A DNA stretch of 64,000 nucleotides, from the NCBI GenBank assembly GCA_030247885.1, contig JAPDRO010000022.1, positions 558,001 to 622,000 of the forward strand, in the 5' to 3' direction. The DNA is from Taxawa tesnikishii (nom. ined.). Lineage: Eukaryota; Ascomycota; Dothideomycetes; Dothideales. The notes below the pieces were generated by a model that saw only the letters and a list, made by a program, of their open reading frames with translations, ran no database searches and was not told the DNA's origin. Shown in pieces: positions 34,905 to 45,668 of this stretch. How positions within the stretch are numbered: position 1 is the stretch's first letter; each line of letters begins with the position of its first letter. The position numbers and the translations under genes are program-made.

Positions 34905-36004
34905 CTACGCCACGTCCCTGCGCCGGAGTGCAGCGGGCTCGTTGCCCGTGTCGCTGTCTTCGAAGCCGCTGAAGCGGGCTTCTTGACGGCGAGCGAGACC
35001 CTGCTGCCTTGCCGGACGGTCCAGAGGAATAGAAGCCAATCCAGGAGTGATGCGTGACATCCTCTGCTGCTTGATCTTCAAATGGGGAGCCATGGGGAAG
35101 TCCTCGTCCTGATCGTCGGCTAACAAGAACCTTGCAATTGGTGGAAGTCGCCACACCGCCAACCACTGCCAGGGTGGTCCCATGAGCCACCCAAGATTCT
35201 TGCGCCACCCCTGGTCCCAGGCGGAGCTGTCGGTCCCGAAACGACACGCCGCGTAGGCCCCGAGGTCTCCCGTGACACGAATGGTGGAGCCAAACCTGTC
35301 TGGCGCGAAGAGATTCTTGCCAAGCATCTCCCACCATGCTCGGGCCAGGAAACCGAAGGTCTGGAGGATGATGGGAACCGCGAGAATTGCCACAACCGCG
35401 AACCCAACCTGTAACTCGGTCCTGTACCTCTCCATGCACAGGCCCGCAACTGTGCAGCACAGGGCGAACAGGGCGTAAAATGGGAGAAGGCCGCACAGGA
35501 GAACGTACGCCTTCACATTGCGAAGGTAGATGCCGGCATTGAGCCAGCCGCACCAGTGATCCCAGAGGGGCAAGCAACGGTTGATGGCCGAGGCGTGGTA
35601 CACCCGGTTGCCCTTGAAGATCTCGCAATGGTCGCAGAACCGCCGCCGGTTGTCGCTCGTTACTTGCATGTAGCGAGGCGCGGGGGCAAAATCAACCAGA
35701 GGCTCTCGCCGAGCATGGTAGTTGCCGACGATCCATACGACGGCCCAGAGCAGGAGGGACAGCGAACTGAGGGTGGCGACCGTGACGAGGAGAGCCCAGC
35801 CGACACGTGGGTGGCAGTATGCCACTGCGAAGGCCTTCTGCTGGGGGCGCAGGCGGCGATAAGGGCCAACCAGGCCAGACGATATGCCAGGACGTAAACG
35901 CTGGCGGCGAGGAAACCAGCAATTCCCAGTGGGTACAACCACAGGGCCACATATGAGAACCAAGCCACCTGGCATTGGTATAGGAAGTTTCTGACGTGGT
36001 TCAT
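34905..36004 (-). CDS. Divergent DHHC-family protein acyltransferase (DHWC)
   Basis: Polytopic membrane protein with four likely helices (YVALWLYPLGIAGFLAASVY, VTVATLSSLSLLLWAVVWIV, VLLCGLLPFYALFALCCTVA, VGFAVVAILAVPIILQTFGF) and, between helices 2 and 3, a cysteine-rich domain of the DHHC palmitoyltransferase type: RFCDHCEIFKGN...YH...NRC...DHWC. The ligands of the first zinc site (Cys, Cys, His, Cys) and the catalytic Asp-His-x-Cys are kept; all four ligands of the second site are replaced (see findings). Palmitoyltransferase activity is therefore plausible but not assured. Single exon. One frame break lies in the G run 35843-35847 (plus strand), where one more base joins the N-terminal frame (ALIAACAP) to QQKAFAVAY. 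The gene stands between two decayed repeat arrays. Confidence 0.82.
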
Positions 36005-36559
36005 TGTGCGAAAAGGGATTCTTGGTATGAGAAAAGGGGTCGTATAGCAGGAGAACCGTCAAAAATTGAGGAAGAGGAAGAGAAGAGGAAGCTTCGCGGA
36101 GATTGTTGAGATACTATCACAATGCAAGCGGCTAACTGGCAACATCCGCCGCCTGCATGTGCGTGACGTTATGAGAGCATTTAGAGGGGCAAGGGCAGTC
36201 GCGGCCAACAAAATCGTACGTCACAGCAGATCTCTACGGAAGGAGACAACTGCATTCAGAGTACTATAGCAATGCAGGCGCTATCTCTGAACTTGCAGAC
36301 TTGTGCCAAAGGGGCCATGAGCCTTTGGGATCTGCCTGCCTCCTATCTAGAGGGCCCGAATATAGTCCAGCGCTATACGTTATTCGAACATGCGAAGTTG
36401 CTGCAGAATCACTATACGAATGCGTGCATCCTTTCTGGCCTGGCTAATGGGACGTAGAGCTGACTACCGTGCTGCAGAACTGCTGGCTCACGTGGGGCGA
36501 CGGGCGCGCTTTCCGCTAAAGGTAGTGCACGGCGAACCGTTTATCTGCCCGCAAAGTTT
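36005..36559. other. Divergent-side region, diffuse repeat copies
   Basis: Promoter side of the DHHC gene. From about 36270 fragments resembling the following 150-bp array are present (GCCTGCCTCC, CATGCGAAG, GCATCC), too diverged to bound. Confidence 0.35.
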
Positions 36560-37700
36560 GATGAGCTTGCATTTGTGTAGTCACATATGCACCTTCCATG
36601 ATATGGTGCATATGTGCGCTGTCACCTCTTACAAGTTACTGTCCTCTCTGATAGCGGCAGGTCAAGCGGGCGTGACAAATCTTCTTGACCTGATTCCAAG
36701 CATGGCGCCTGCACAGTTTGATGAATTCTTGCATTGGCATAGTACCATATGCACCTCCCATAAGCAAAGGATTGCGCTGTCCCTTCTCTGCATCCCTTCT
36801 TGCTGTCCGCTTTGGTAGTGGCAGGCCAAGCGGGCCTGACAGATCGTTTGAACCTTGTTGCAAAGATTGTGGTTTTGAAGTCTTGCATTAGTATAATCTC
36901 ATATACGCCTTCCTCAGTGTTGGTGGGAGTCCTTGTTTTGACTGCCCTCTTTGAAAGCGGCAGGTCACATTAGCCCAGGACCTCTTTCAGACCCTGTGGC
37001 AGGGATGATGCTCTTGGGCGCTTGCATTGACATAGCGACTGATGCACCTCCCATAGTACGAATGTACGCTGTCCTCTTTGATGGCGCGCTATCCTTCTGG
37101 TTGTCCTCTCAGGGAACGGGAGGCTACGTCAGCTGAAGATTGTTCTGGATCCCGAAGCACGAGCAGTGCATCTCAATGCATGCATCTTGATAGTGTTTCA
37201 GAGCTCCTTCCCCACGACCTTCAGAAGTTAGCCTGCCTCGGAATCTGACTACCCGCTTCGAGAACGGCAGTTTTTATCAGTTGCAGAACGTTTTGGGTCC
37301 CAGAGAAACGAACAGTATCTGTTGAATACATGCATTACATGGTGACCTGATGCACCTTCCCTGAACCTTTGTAAAACTAGTAGGTAATGCAGTGTTGACT
37401 GGCCTTTGTGGAGGGGCGGCTACCCCAACTGATGAATATCATGGGTCTTCGTAAAGAATGTAGTACTTTGCAAGACTTGCATCTGCATAACACTTTTCTG
37501 ATATCTTGTAGGGCCTACTAAAGATCTGAAAGCTCCGTGATCTCGACTGCCCTCTATGAGAGTGGCAATGAATCCGCATATGAGAGAGCTCGTTGATTAT
37601 AGAGTGACGAACAGTTCTCTTGCACGTTTGCATTCGAATAGCATGCTCGACATCTGTCTTGAGTATCTGTACATCAGATTGGTCTGGGTGTAAGATAGCG
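36560..37700. repeat. Decayed tandem repeat, period about 150 bp
   Basis: Eight anchors of the form TTGCATTGGCATAGT...ATGCACCTCCCAT occur at about 36569, 36731, 36883, 37023, 37180, 37330, 37480 and 37628. Spacings are 162, 152, 140, 157, 150, 150 and 148 bp. A second shared block, CTGTCCTCTTTGATAGCGGC-like, follows each anchor by about 35-80 bp in most copies. Copies differ strongly but keep register. No open frame runs through the array and the copies carry no RIP signature. Confidence 0.75.
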
Positions 37701-38179
37701 AGGCCTCGCAAACTCTCTGGAGCCGTACCGTCGGAAGATCGTTGCTCCCATCAATAGAGAAAGCCAGGAGTTAAGATGGCTCCTGCTGGGTCCGTTTGCA
37801 GCCATTAGAATGCTCATATGAAGAACGGATGCCAATCGCACGCTGCCGCTGTGGTCCGGGTACTTGACTCATTTCGGATAGAAGAGATTCACGAGTCATT
37901 TTACGATGACTCATGGAACCTCGACAAAGGGTGTGATTCATGTGATAACCGTCCAGGACTGCACAGGCCAACGGTTCTGGACAGAAGGCTACAGAATCCA
38001 CCCACCCACGTTACGTCATGAAATAAACATCACAGTGACTTTTCGACGATGTCTCTGCTCGCTTGTCGACAGAATGCTGTCTGTCTCAACAGTTTGAGTA
38101 GGTGGCCCACAAGCCTGATACCAGACACCTTTTCCCTTTGCAACTCAACACCATCCCTCGTTACATCGAACTTGTCACA
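37701..38179. other. Upstream region of the NmrA-like gene
   Basis: About 480 bp with no gene; promoter and 5' UTR of the oxidoreductase gene starting at 38180. Confidence 0.4.
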
Positions 38180-39129
38180 ATGGTCAACCTCGCTATCGTC
38201 GGGGCCTCTGGAAAAATCGGCGGAGCGACACTTCGTTCTCTACTCTCCGAACATCTTATCCCAGCCTCCGAGATCATCTGCACGACCTCCGCTCAGCCCT
38301 CCGACCCCAAATGGGAATCACTGTCTAAGCAGGGGTGCAAGTCCGCCACGCGACCTTTGACGACCCGTCGTCGTTTGAGAAAGCGCTCGCCGACTGCGTG
38401 AAACTCTACCTGGTTTCCTCCCCTCGCATCGCCATGGATTTCGACAACGCTCCTCACGGCCAGGGAAGAGAAAAGGACCACTTTGTCGCCATCGATGCGG
38501 CGAAGAAGGCTGGTGTCAAGCACATCTACTACACGTCGTTGGCGTTCCAGAATCCATCTAAGAGCGGGGTGATGACGGCACATGAGCGGACGGAGGAGTA
38601 CTTGGCGAAAGTGTGTCAGCAAAGTGATATGCGATACACTATCATACGCGAGGGGCTGTACAACGAATCGTGGCCGCTGTACTTCGGACACTACGATGTC
38701 AAGAGTGATGAGCGCGATGAGGTCCCTGTGGGTGGTGATAGCCCGATCAGCTGGACTGGCATTGCGGATCTGGGACTGGCGAACGCGCTCGTGATTGCGA
38801 GTCCCAAGACGGATTATGCGGGTAAGACGTTCTACTTGTCGAACACGAAGGACCCCAAGAGCTTGAAGGATATCGCGAAGATGGTGTCTGAGGCGAGGGG
38901 CAAGGAGACCAAACTGAAGGTGGTATCAAGGGAAGAGCACGAGGACTACTATGTCAATGAGAGGAAGATGCCGGAGCCTATGATCAAGTGGTGGGCGAAG
39001 ACCTACGATGCGCTGAGAGATGGGGAGTGCATGATCAAGGATACCACATTTGAGGAATTGCTATCCAGCAGGGGTAGGACGCCCAAGCCCGTAGAGCAAA
39101 CAGTCAAGGAAATGATCGGCGGGGCTTAG
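38180..39129 (+). CDS. NmrA-like NAD(P)-binding oxidoreductase
   Basis: Atypical short-chain dehydrogenase of the NmrA/quinone-reductase-like group. Seen: the nucleotide-binding loop VGASGKIGGATLRSLL at the N-terminus, KLYLVSSPRIAM, DHFVAIDAAKKAGVKHIYYTS, YTIIREGLYNESWPLYFGHY and ISWTGIADLGLANALVI, all typical. About 316 residues in one exon. Members act as reductases of small quinones or dyes or as redox-sensing regulators; the substrate cannot be told. One frame break at the G run 38332-38335: upstream SLSKQG, downstream VQVRHATFDDPSSFEKAL if one G is restored. The start is the first ATG before the loop. Confidence 0.88.
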
Positions 39130-39204
39130 AAGCTCATCGCTGTGTGACGTTAATCGTCTACCTCTCCGAGCATGCGTCCCACATCTCAATCGTCAGGCTC
39201 GTGC

Positions 39205-40040
39205 TCACGCACCAGGCGTCCAGTCGTAGACCAACTTGACCCTGTGCTCCTCCTTCCCCTTCTTCGCATACACATGTCTGACATACCTGCGCTTCCCTTC
39301 CACAATTTCGAATCCCCAGATCTGGTCCGCCGTCCAATTAGGGTCCTTGTCTCTGCTCTCCACATACGACTGTATCAGCAGGCCGTCATCATTCCGCACC
39401 GATTTGTCGTCCCAGCCATTGCGTAGAAAGTTCTCAGGGATATCGTCGGATTTGACGAAGCGCGTGCGGCCCTTGACTTTGCCGAAGACACGGTCGTCCT
39501 TGTCCCGATCCGTCCAGTCGAGAGTTCGCTCTTCGAGGCTTTTGATGCCGCCTGTAGAATTTGTAAATCGGCCGAGAAGGGTGGTGGATTAGATAGGTGG
39601 GAAGGATGGGACGGTCAAGTACGTACCGGTCAGGGCTTGTTCGATATCAATGTGCACGTTGCCGGCATCATCGGTGTACTCTTTCACGTGCAGCACAATA
39701 GTCGAGTAATAGATTGCGTTGCGGATGAACCAGCTCACGCCTTGCTGCGTTGGTCAGCCGCTGTGTTGTCCGGAGGCGCAGAGGAATTCTCACCATCTTC
39801 AGGATCGGATCCGTGTCATCGGAGATTTTCTTGTTCTGTGCGGTGCCGATCAGTAGCTGTGAAGGATATATCTCCCGCAAGGACGATAGCACACTCGCGA
39901 CGATGAAGACGCTCTGAAGACGAGTGTAATGAGCTCGCGGGTCGGTATTGTGCTGAGGTTGAGAGAGAGAATGGAACGAAGCCTACCAGCGTGTAAGTTC
40001 CCTCAAGATGATGCAGAGAGACCGAATCTGGGACCGCCAT
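39205..40040 (-). CDS. Conserved fungal lipocalin-like protein
   Basis: Exons 40040-39987, 39835-39794, 39744-39627 and 39551-39205 join cleanly into about 186 residues. Recognisable family phrases are LEGTYTLNKKISDDTDPILKM, QGVSWFIRNAI, LHVKEYTDDAGNVHIDIEQ, RTLDWTDRDKDDRVFG, QSYVESRDKDPNWTADQIWGFE and RVKLVYDWTPGA. I know this as a widespread uncharacterised ascomycete family; a beta-barrel, lipocalin-like fold is inference. No signal peptide or membrane segment. It converges on the NmrA-like gene with only 75 bp between the stop codons. No frame break. An upstream in-frame ATG at 40076 would add 12 residues. Confidence 0.8.
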
Positions 40041-40423
40041 GGTGTTGTGGAAAGAAGCCGAAGTGAGCTCAGGCAATGTATGTGGGAGGAGAGATAGGTA
40101 TGGCGAGGTTGTGAACTTAGTGTAGCAGATTTCTTGATACGTATACTGCGTCCTAGAGAGAAAGGCACGAAGTTGCTATGGAATGGAGAGTGTGGATTCG
40201 AGAGACAAAGCAAGCGAGTTACGCGACAAAAAAGACTATGAGCTCTTGCTTGAATCAGCTCAGATGGAAGTGTGATTGGGTTAAGTAGATGCTTCAAGCC
40301 TTGGCAATATGCGTGTCTGCGGATAGCTCCACTCTTGGCGGGTTAGGTATGGATGGACCCGTCAAGGAACCGGATGAAAGGTTCTGATCATGTTTTTTGA
40401 TAAGATAAGTCTATGAAACAGCG
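40041..40423. other. Upstream region of the lipocalin-like gene
   Basis: About 380 bp without a coding region between the minus-strand gene start and tRNA-Ser. Confidence 0.35.
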
Positions 40424-40528
40424 GGCGTGGTAGCAAAGTGGTTACTGCGATTGACTAGAAACCGTCAACCCATTGACGGTAGAAATCAATTCCCTTCGGG
40501 GGCGTAGGTTCGAATCCTGCCCACGTCG
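40424..40528 (+). tRNA. tRNA-Ser (anticodon AGA) with intron
   Basis: Acceptor GGCGTGG pairs with CCACGTC (one G-U). Anticodon stem ATTGA pairs with TCAAT around a loop with AGA at 34-36. An intron of about 24 nt after position 37 contains its own hairpin (CCGTCAA/TTGACGG). A long variable arm (CCCTTCGGGG) and T arm GTAGG-TTCGAAT-CCTGC follow. The long variable arm supports serine. Confidence 0.9.
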
Positions 40529-40599
40529 TACTTGACTTGCTCGCAGAGTGGTCTCTTCATTTTTAAATTTTGGGCTACTCATTCCGTATTCACCTACCG

Positions 40600-40673
40600 T
40601 GGTTGCCCAGCTCAGTAGCTAGGGTAGCCGGGATAGTCGGGGACGTAGATTCGAATTCTGCCAATGTCGAACG
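40600..40673 (+). pseudogene. tRNA-Ser relic, 3' part
   Basis: About 120 bp downstream of the tRNA-Ser gene, GGGGACGTAGATTCGAATTC and the bases after it repeat the variable arm, T arm and acceptor end of that tRNA with several changes, mostly transitions. The 5' part (AGCTCAGTAGC...) is only vaguely tRNA-like and no cloverleaf forms. Confidence 0.55.
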
Positions 40674-40884
40674 TATTCTTTGTATCTTTTGCCCTTCACT
40701 CAAGGGTGATGCCTGCTACCTAAGACGGGCTCATCTTTTCTCGATGGTACCGAACCATATCACGTAACTAAGGAAGCTTGACATGAAAGAGGATCCAGGC
40801 CCATTGTTTAATTACGCCGAGATCTCAACAGTCAGAACAAATCTCCGATGACTTCCTCGGCGGTTCGTGTTAGCACGCAATGCT
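40674..40884. other. Short spacer
   Basis: About 210 bp between the tRNA relic and the stop of the MFS permease gene; nothing recognised. Confidence 0.35.
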
Positions 40885-42628
40885 TTATAACATATAGCGG
40901 AAGTAAGGATTCTCCTTGTCCGTCAAATCGAGAAAGGCCAATCTATCCTTTTCCTCTTGATCGACGTAGCCCTCCTGCGCACGATCTCTGCGCTTGTTCT
41001 CCCAGCGCAGGACGCAATACAGGGCCACTGCGCAGACAAACGTAAGCGCGTAGCTGTAGTAATCTCAGTCAATGGCACTGTGATGAAAAGGACAACGTCG
41101 GCAGCAACACAAACGTACCAGAAGATAATTCCGCCATACATCAGTGGATAGTGTTGAGCGCGCGTCTGAGATTTGAGTAGTTGGGGGCTGATGATGTTAC
41201 CGAGACAGTATCCGACGAATATCATGCTAGACATGATGGTCTTCTTGGTGGCACCTGCCACGTTTTGCATGCCTAAGAACTCGTCAATGAACGTGTCAAG
41301 CGATCGAAAGGTTGAGAAATTTACCGATGGCGATAGCGAGTGTGACAACAGGGCCAAACAAGCCAAGGATAGAGTAGCCTACCATAGGGACTGCGCGACT
41401 GGTCCAGCTGCTCTTCCAGATCATCAAGCAGCCAGCAATGACCGGGAGACTGAACAATGCGACTTGGATCAAAGCCACGTTCTTCTTCTTGTTGCAGATG
41501 TACCCTGTGACCAAAATACTGATCACGCAGATGGCTGACTCGGGGAATTGCAGAAGTATGCTCTGGAACGTGGTAAAGCCGAATGTGCTGACGATCAACG
41601 GGCCAAGGCTGGTAATTCCACCGTTGACAGTGTAACCAGCTGTCAGAATAACGAACACGAGCCAGGACTTGACGTCGAACAGAGTCTCCATGACCTGCTT
41701 CGGCTTGAGCGTCTGACAACGCATGCCGGTCTGGCGATCACGAAGGCGCTCGACGGCCACGATGCGTTCTTCCTCAGTCAAGAACCAAGCTGTGGCTGGC
41801 GAGTTTGGGAGGAGGAAGCACATGCCACCATAGACCATGGTTATGACACCAAAGACGATGTACAGGATCTGCCAGCTCTTGAGCGCGGCACCGTCGACGT
41901 GAGCGAATCCCCAGGAGATGAGTCCGCCGATAACGCCCCAGCAGCCTGTCGCGCTGTACCACCAGCACTGTCGCATGATTTGCTCCTCCTGACGGTAGAA
42001 GCAGCTGATTATGACGGAGAAGCCGGATGGGATGATGGATTCCATGAAGCCAAGGAAGAATCGTTGAACGTAGAGGCCTTTATAGGTTGTCACAGCGGCA
42101 GTACAGGCGCAAATACCACCCCATAAGACGACAACCGGTCCAAGCACTCTTGCCATCTGGAACCGCTGGAACAAGGTTGTCAGGGGAACGATGCCTGCGA
42201 TCAGGCCGAAATAAAAGATGGCAGATGCCCAAGAGAGTCGCGAGGTATCGGTCGTTGGTGGATGCGTATGCGTGTCTACGACGGCAAGCTTGAGATCCTT
42301 GTTCATGCCAAAAAGCGCAGCGCTTCCCAGAATCGCTTTGTCGTAGAACACCAAACCAAAACCGAACCACATCCTGGCTCCACTTCAGTAACGTGTCTTT
42401 GCAAGTGTAGGAGGGTCAGACTTACCATGGGATAAGGATGAGGTCGAGCTTACGCACAACCCTCTTTTCCACCTCCGGGTCTATCTCTCGGCGGTGATCA
42501 CCAACGATGGCCGTAGCGATATCCGCGCCTTTCACCTCGCCAACCTTTTCGGCATCGTAAGCGTGGATTTGCTCGTCAATGCTAAGCTTTGGGATACCCT
42601 CCTTATGTTCGGTATCGAACTTGTGCAT
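40885..42628 (-). CDS. MFS anion:cation symporter, allantoate-permease type (Dal5-like)
   Basis: Plasma-membrane MFS transporter of the ACS/Dal5 group, members of which import allantoate, vitamins and other organic anions. Seen: a hydrophilic N-terminus (MHKFDTEHKEG... KLDLILIPWMWFGFG), NKDLKLAVVDTHTHP, a long continuous core with YVQRFFLGFMESIIPSGFSV and SCFYRQEEQIMRQCWWYSATG, SPATAWFLTEEERIVAVERL after helix 6, GATKKTIMSSMIFVGYCLGNIISPQL, and the tail LRWENKRRDR...DLTDKENPYFRYML. This order is characteristic of the group. Three to four introns split it, near 42423-42375, 41325-41282 and 41114-41041. No frame break was seen. An ATG at 42655 would add nine residues. Substrate unknown. Confidence 0.88.
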
Positions 42629-43940
42629 AATGAATGACCGTGCTTGATGTTGCAAAGTATGTCAAAATCCACGACGGAGATCAACACTAACGCAAGTTAC
42701 AAAACGATAGCTGTCCAGTTTGAGGTGGAACAGGAACTTTAGCTGACCTACTCTACTTCAATCGCTCTCCAGGACAGTGCTTACTCCGCAACTTCCCCAC
42801 GATCTTCCCCGCAGCATTCGACCCCATGACGCGGGGATTATGTCTGTACTCTTCATTGTTCCTGTATGTAGCGAGCGAAGCTAAGAGAAGCTAGCACATA
42901 AGAGGAAGCTAGGCCATGTGAACTTTTGGCAGGGATTGTGAAGGTTCAAGTGGCAAGAGCGTAACCAATGGCCAGTTGCTGCGTAGCTCGTCGGGACGCA
43001 CTGATCCGACTAAGGCGTCCAAGTACAGGGGGCGGAGTTAGCTTGCCTGGCGTAGCGATGTCCTACATCTAGAACGAGCAGCTGTTTAACTCAAACTTCA
43101 TAGGAACTCTCCTTCACGCGCCACCGTCCCTATTGAATCTGCCGCAGATATCAAGCAAAGACAAGAACAATTGTGACTGCTCAATCCCGTCTGATTCGTT
43201 GAATTTCGTGTCACAAAGCATCGGGGGTGCCCGTGCTCGAATGCGCCAAGGTTGACACTCCCGCTCCGAGAGCTGGTTCTCCAACCCCGCAGCAAACTCC
43301 AGCATGCCGTTCGAACATTTTGCCGCTACAGGGGTTGATTGAGAAGCATCGGGTCCAGGATGGAGATGTCAGACTAGCCGTCACTACCGAAGCCATCCGT
43401 CTGAAGCTTCCTCGGATCCACTTGTACTGCCTGGCCAGCTCTTGGCGGGGCTTGGCAGGGCAACCGATGAACCGCGGCTTCATAGCGGGGGTCTCTCTGA
43501 CTTGCGGTCAATCTCAAAGTCCTGCAACTCCACCTAGTCGACTTGACAAGACGCGCTGAACCTGTCTCATGAAGACGGTACTTCGTACTATAGTTCCTGA
43601 CATCGAGTGTGCACGTAATACCATGTCTACTTTTTGCCGCCACCAGTTAGTATCTAGGGGTTAGCGATTACCAACGGCTATAGTACTGGATTTGCAGAGA
43701 CGCCTACTCGTGTGTAACGTCTTCCCCTTTTCGTTCAGCTGAGCTTGTTGAAAAAGATTGACAGTATGTGTGGGGTAGCGAGGTACTTCCTTCGGTATAT
43801 CCACTCCCATCCGTAAGAACTCAATATTGGCTACGTTACGAATTACCTCATCAGTTTGGTTTTCCTTCCTTCTCTAAGCATCAGTTCGGGCTGAGTACCT
43901 CGTCTCTGCCCCTACATTGTTAAGCACTAGGCCCGCCATC
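42629..43940. other. Intergenic region, about 1.3 kb
   Basis: Promoter of the MFS permease and then sequence upstream of the decayed acyltransferase. A 110-codon frame at 43227-43559 has no recognisable motif. The acyltransferase N-terminus may have lain here but cannot be seen. Confidence 0.35.
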
Positions 43941-45236
43941 GTTATGTTCTTCGACAGAAGGAGTCCTGGGTCTCTTACTTGGGGGTTAACAACAAATGAT
44001 CACTCTTTCTGGCAACTCCCGTTTATCCGACTCGTTATTAGTGGACATTCCATGGTTATGATCTTCTTTGTCGATCATGGTTTCTCCCTGTCTTTCAAAC
44101 CAATCAAACTGATCCGCACCGGCCAATACGATCAAGTACTCCATACAATAGCATCCTCGACCTTCAGACGTTGGTTCCGACTTTTCTCCCCTGTCATAGG
44201 AACTAACGTTCTTGACATGTTAGGCGTTTATTGGGCTTCTTCGGCCGCGCGAGAGTGATGTACGACCCGAATCCTTATCATATTCCTGGCCACATTTGGA
44301 TTGGACGGAGACGATTGCCGACTCTCTATGCCTAATCTGCAGACTTATTGAAAGATCTCGCAAATTACCTCTACCTCTTCAGTTTTAACGGGATCAAAAC
44401 GCAATACAACCTCTTCTTCTAGACTATTATTAGAGAATTTCGCAGTTCTCTCGTCGTCTTCATTACTCTTATCGGCCTCGCCCGCGTCAAAGCTTGGATT
44501 CGTATGACCTCCATCACCTTACTATGTTTCTACTGCGTGCTGTATCGCCAATGGTACTTCTACCTGTTCCTATCGGCGCTCTCCTCGCCGAACTTTTCGT
44601 CATACAAACCAAATCCCTTTCATGAGCGTCGGTTGACTCGCTCCCCCATTCAAATACCGCCTTGTCGACGTCTGACCTCACATCTTGCCACCGCTACTTA
44701 ATTACATAGCAATCGGAGCCTTCAACTTCGCCCTCTGGTTCCTTAGCGCGCCTACGAACGGGTACGAGGAAGTCGCTTCCTCCCGCTTCGTCCTCAATCT
44801 TACCCCACAATTCATCAGCAGGCACGACTATACAGTCTTCCCAAGCTTCGGCGCTCCCTTGCTCGTCTGGTCCGTTTCGCGCCTTCCCATGCTCCAAAAA
44901 GCTTTCAACAATCCTATCGCCCTATATCTAGGAGATATCTCGTACGCACTGTATTGTGTGCATGGGCCGCTGATATCAACATCTTCATATCTCATCCAAC
45001 CTGGCCTTTGGACTGTGGTGGGCTGGGATGGTACGACAAGCTATGAGAGTTCAGTGCACCATCAGACCTGTTTTTGGATCGGTATAGCGATCCAAACTGT
45101 CCTTGTGGTTTGTGCAGCTGACCTCATGTGGAGGTGGATGGACGTCAAATCGGTCGATTTTGCACGATGGCTAGAGAGCAAATGTCTCGCCGGGTTTGGC
45201 GAGGAACGGAGAGGCAAGGACACGAGGACGTCCTAG
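43941..45236 (+). pseudogene. Decayed acyltransferase-3 family gene
   Basis: Pieces of an integral-membrane acyltransferase (Acyl_transf_3, OafA/YrhL-like) lie in order but in different frames: NDHSFWQLPFIRLVISGHSMVMIFFV...GFSLSFKPIKLIRTGQ (about 43990-44130), RWFRLFSPVIGT..LGVYW, a middle part RSSLVVFITLIGLARVKAW (about 44440-44500), LYRQWYFYLFLS, and a long open C-terminal part LGDISYALYCVHGPLI up to 45236. The usual ISG after FFV is replaced by DHG. Several stops and shifts separate the pieces and no set of normal introns removes them all. Some shifts may be assembly errors as elsewhere in the window (TCGGCGCTC near 44575 looks one G short), so a living gene is not excluded, but the number of defects is higher than in neighbouring genes. 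Confidence 0.6.
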
Positions 45237-45668
45237 TAGTCAATAATTCACAATATGCTAGTTAAAAGGGTATAGTATACTTCGAATCCTATTAAAGAAG
45301 TCCTTTGACTTTATGTGCTAGAGCACGTTCGCATGCATAAACTTATGCGTATACTAGAGTTCTCTGATTGTGAATGCTTCGAAGAACAAGTCTCACATGT
45401 AAGCAAACCCTTTCATTTCCGTAACAGTCGCCTGATACATGCTCTACACTGTCACTGTTACTCAGATCAGGGAGTGGCCTGTAGCTAGGATATTTGCCAA
45501 TATCGACTAACCCCGCACGATTTCATGACACAGGAGTCCGAGGCTCCAACCCTTTCCCAGATGACACTAAGACCCATTGTTGCACAGCGTAGAATACATC
45601 ATCTTTGATAACATTTGTTGCATTAAAACAAACTGCTAATACACAAGCCTTCCAGAGCATATATTCAT
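45237..45668. other. Intergenic region, convergent
   Basis: About 430 bp between the acyltransferase remnant and the minus-strand MFS gene; nothing recognised. Confidence 0.35.

Noticed and set aside
36560-37700. CRISPR array
   Set aside because: The repeats are long, strongly diverged and about 150 bp apart, with no short identical repeats; the genome is fungal.
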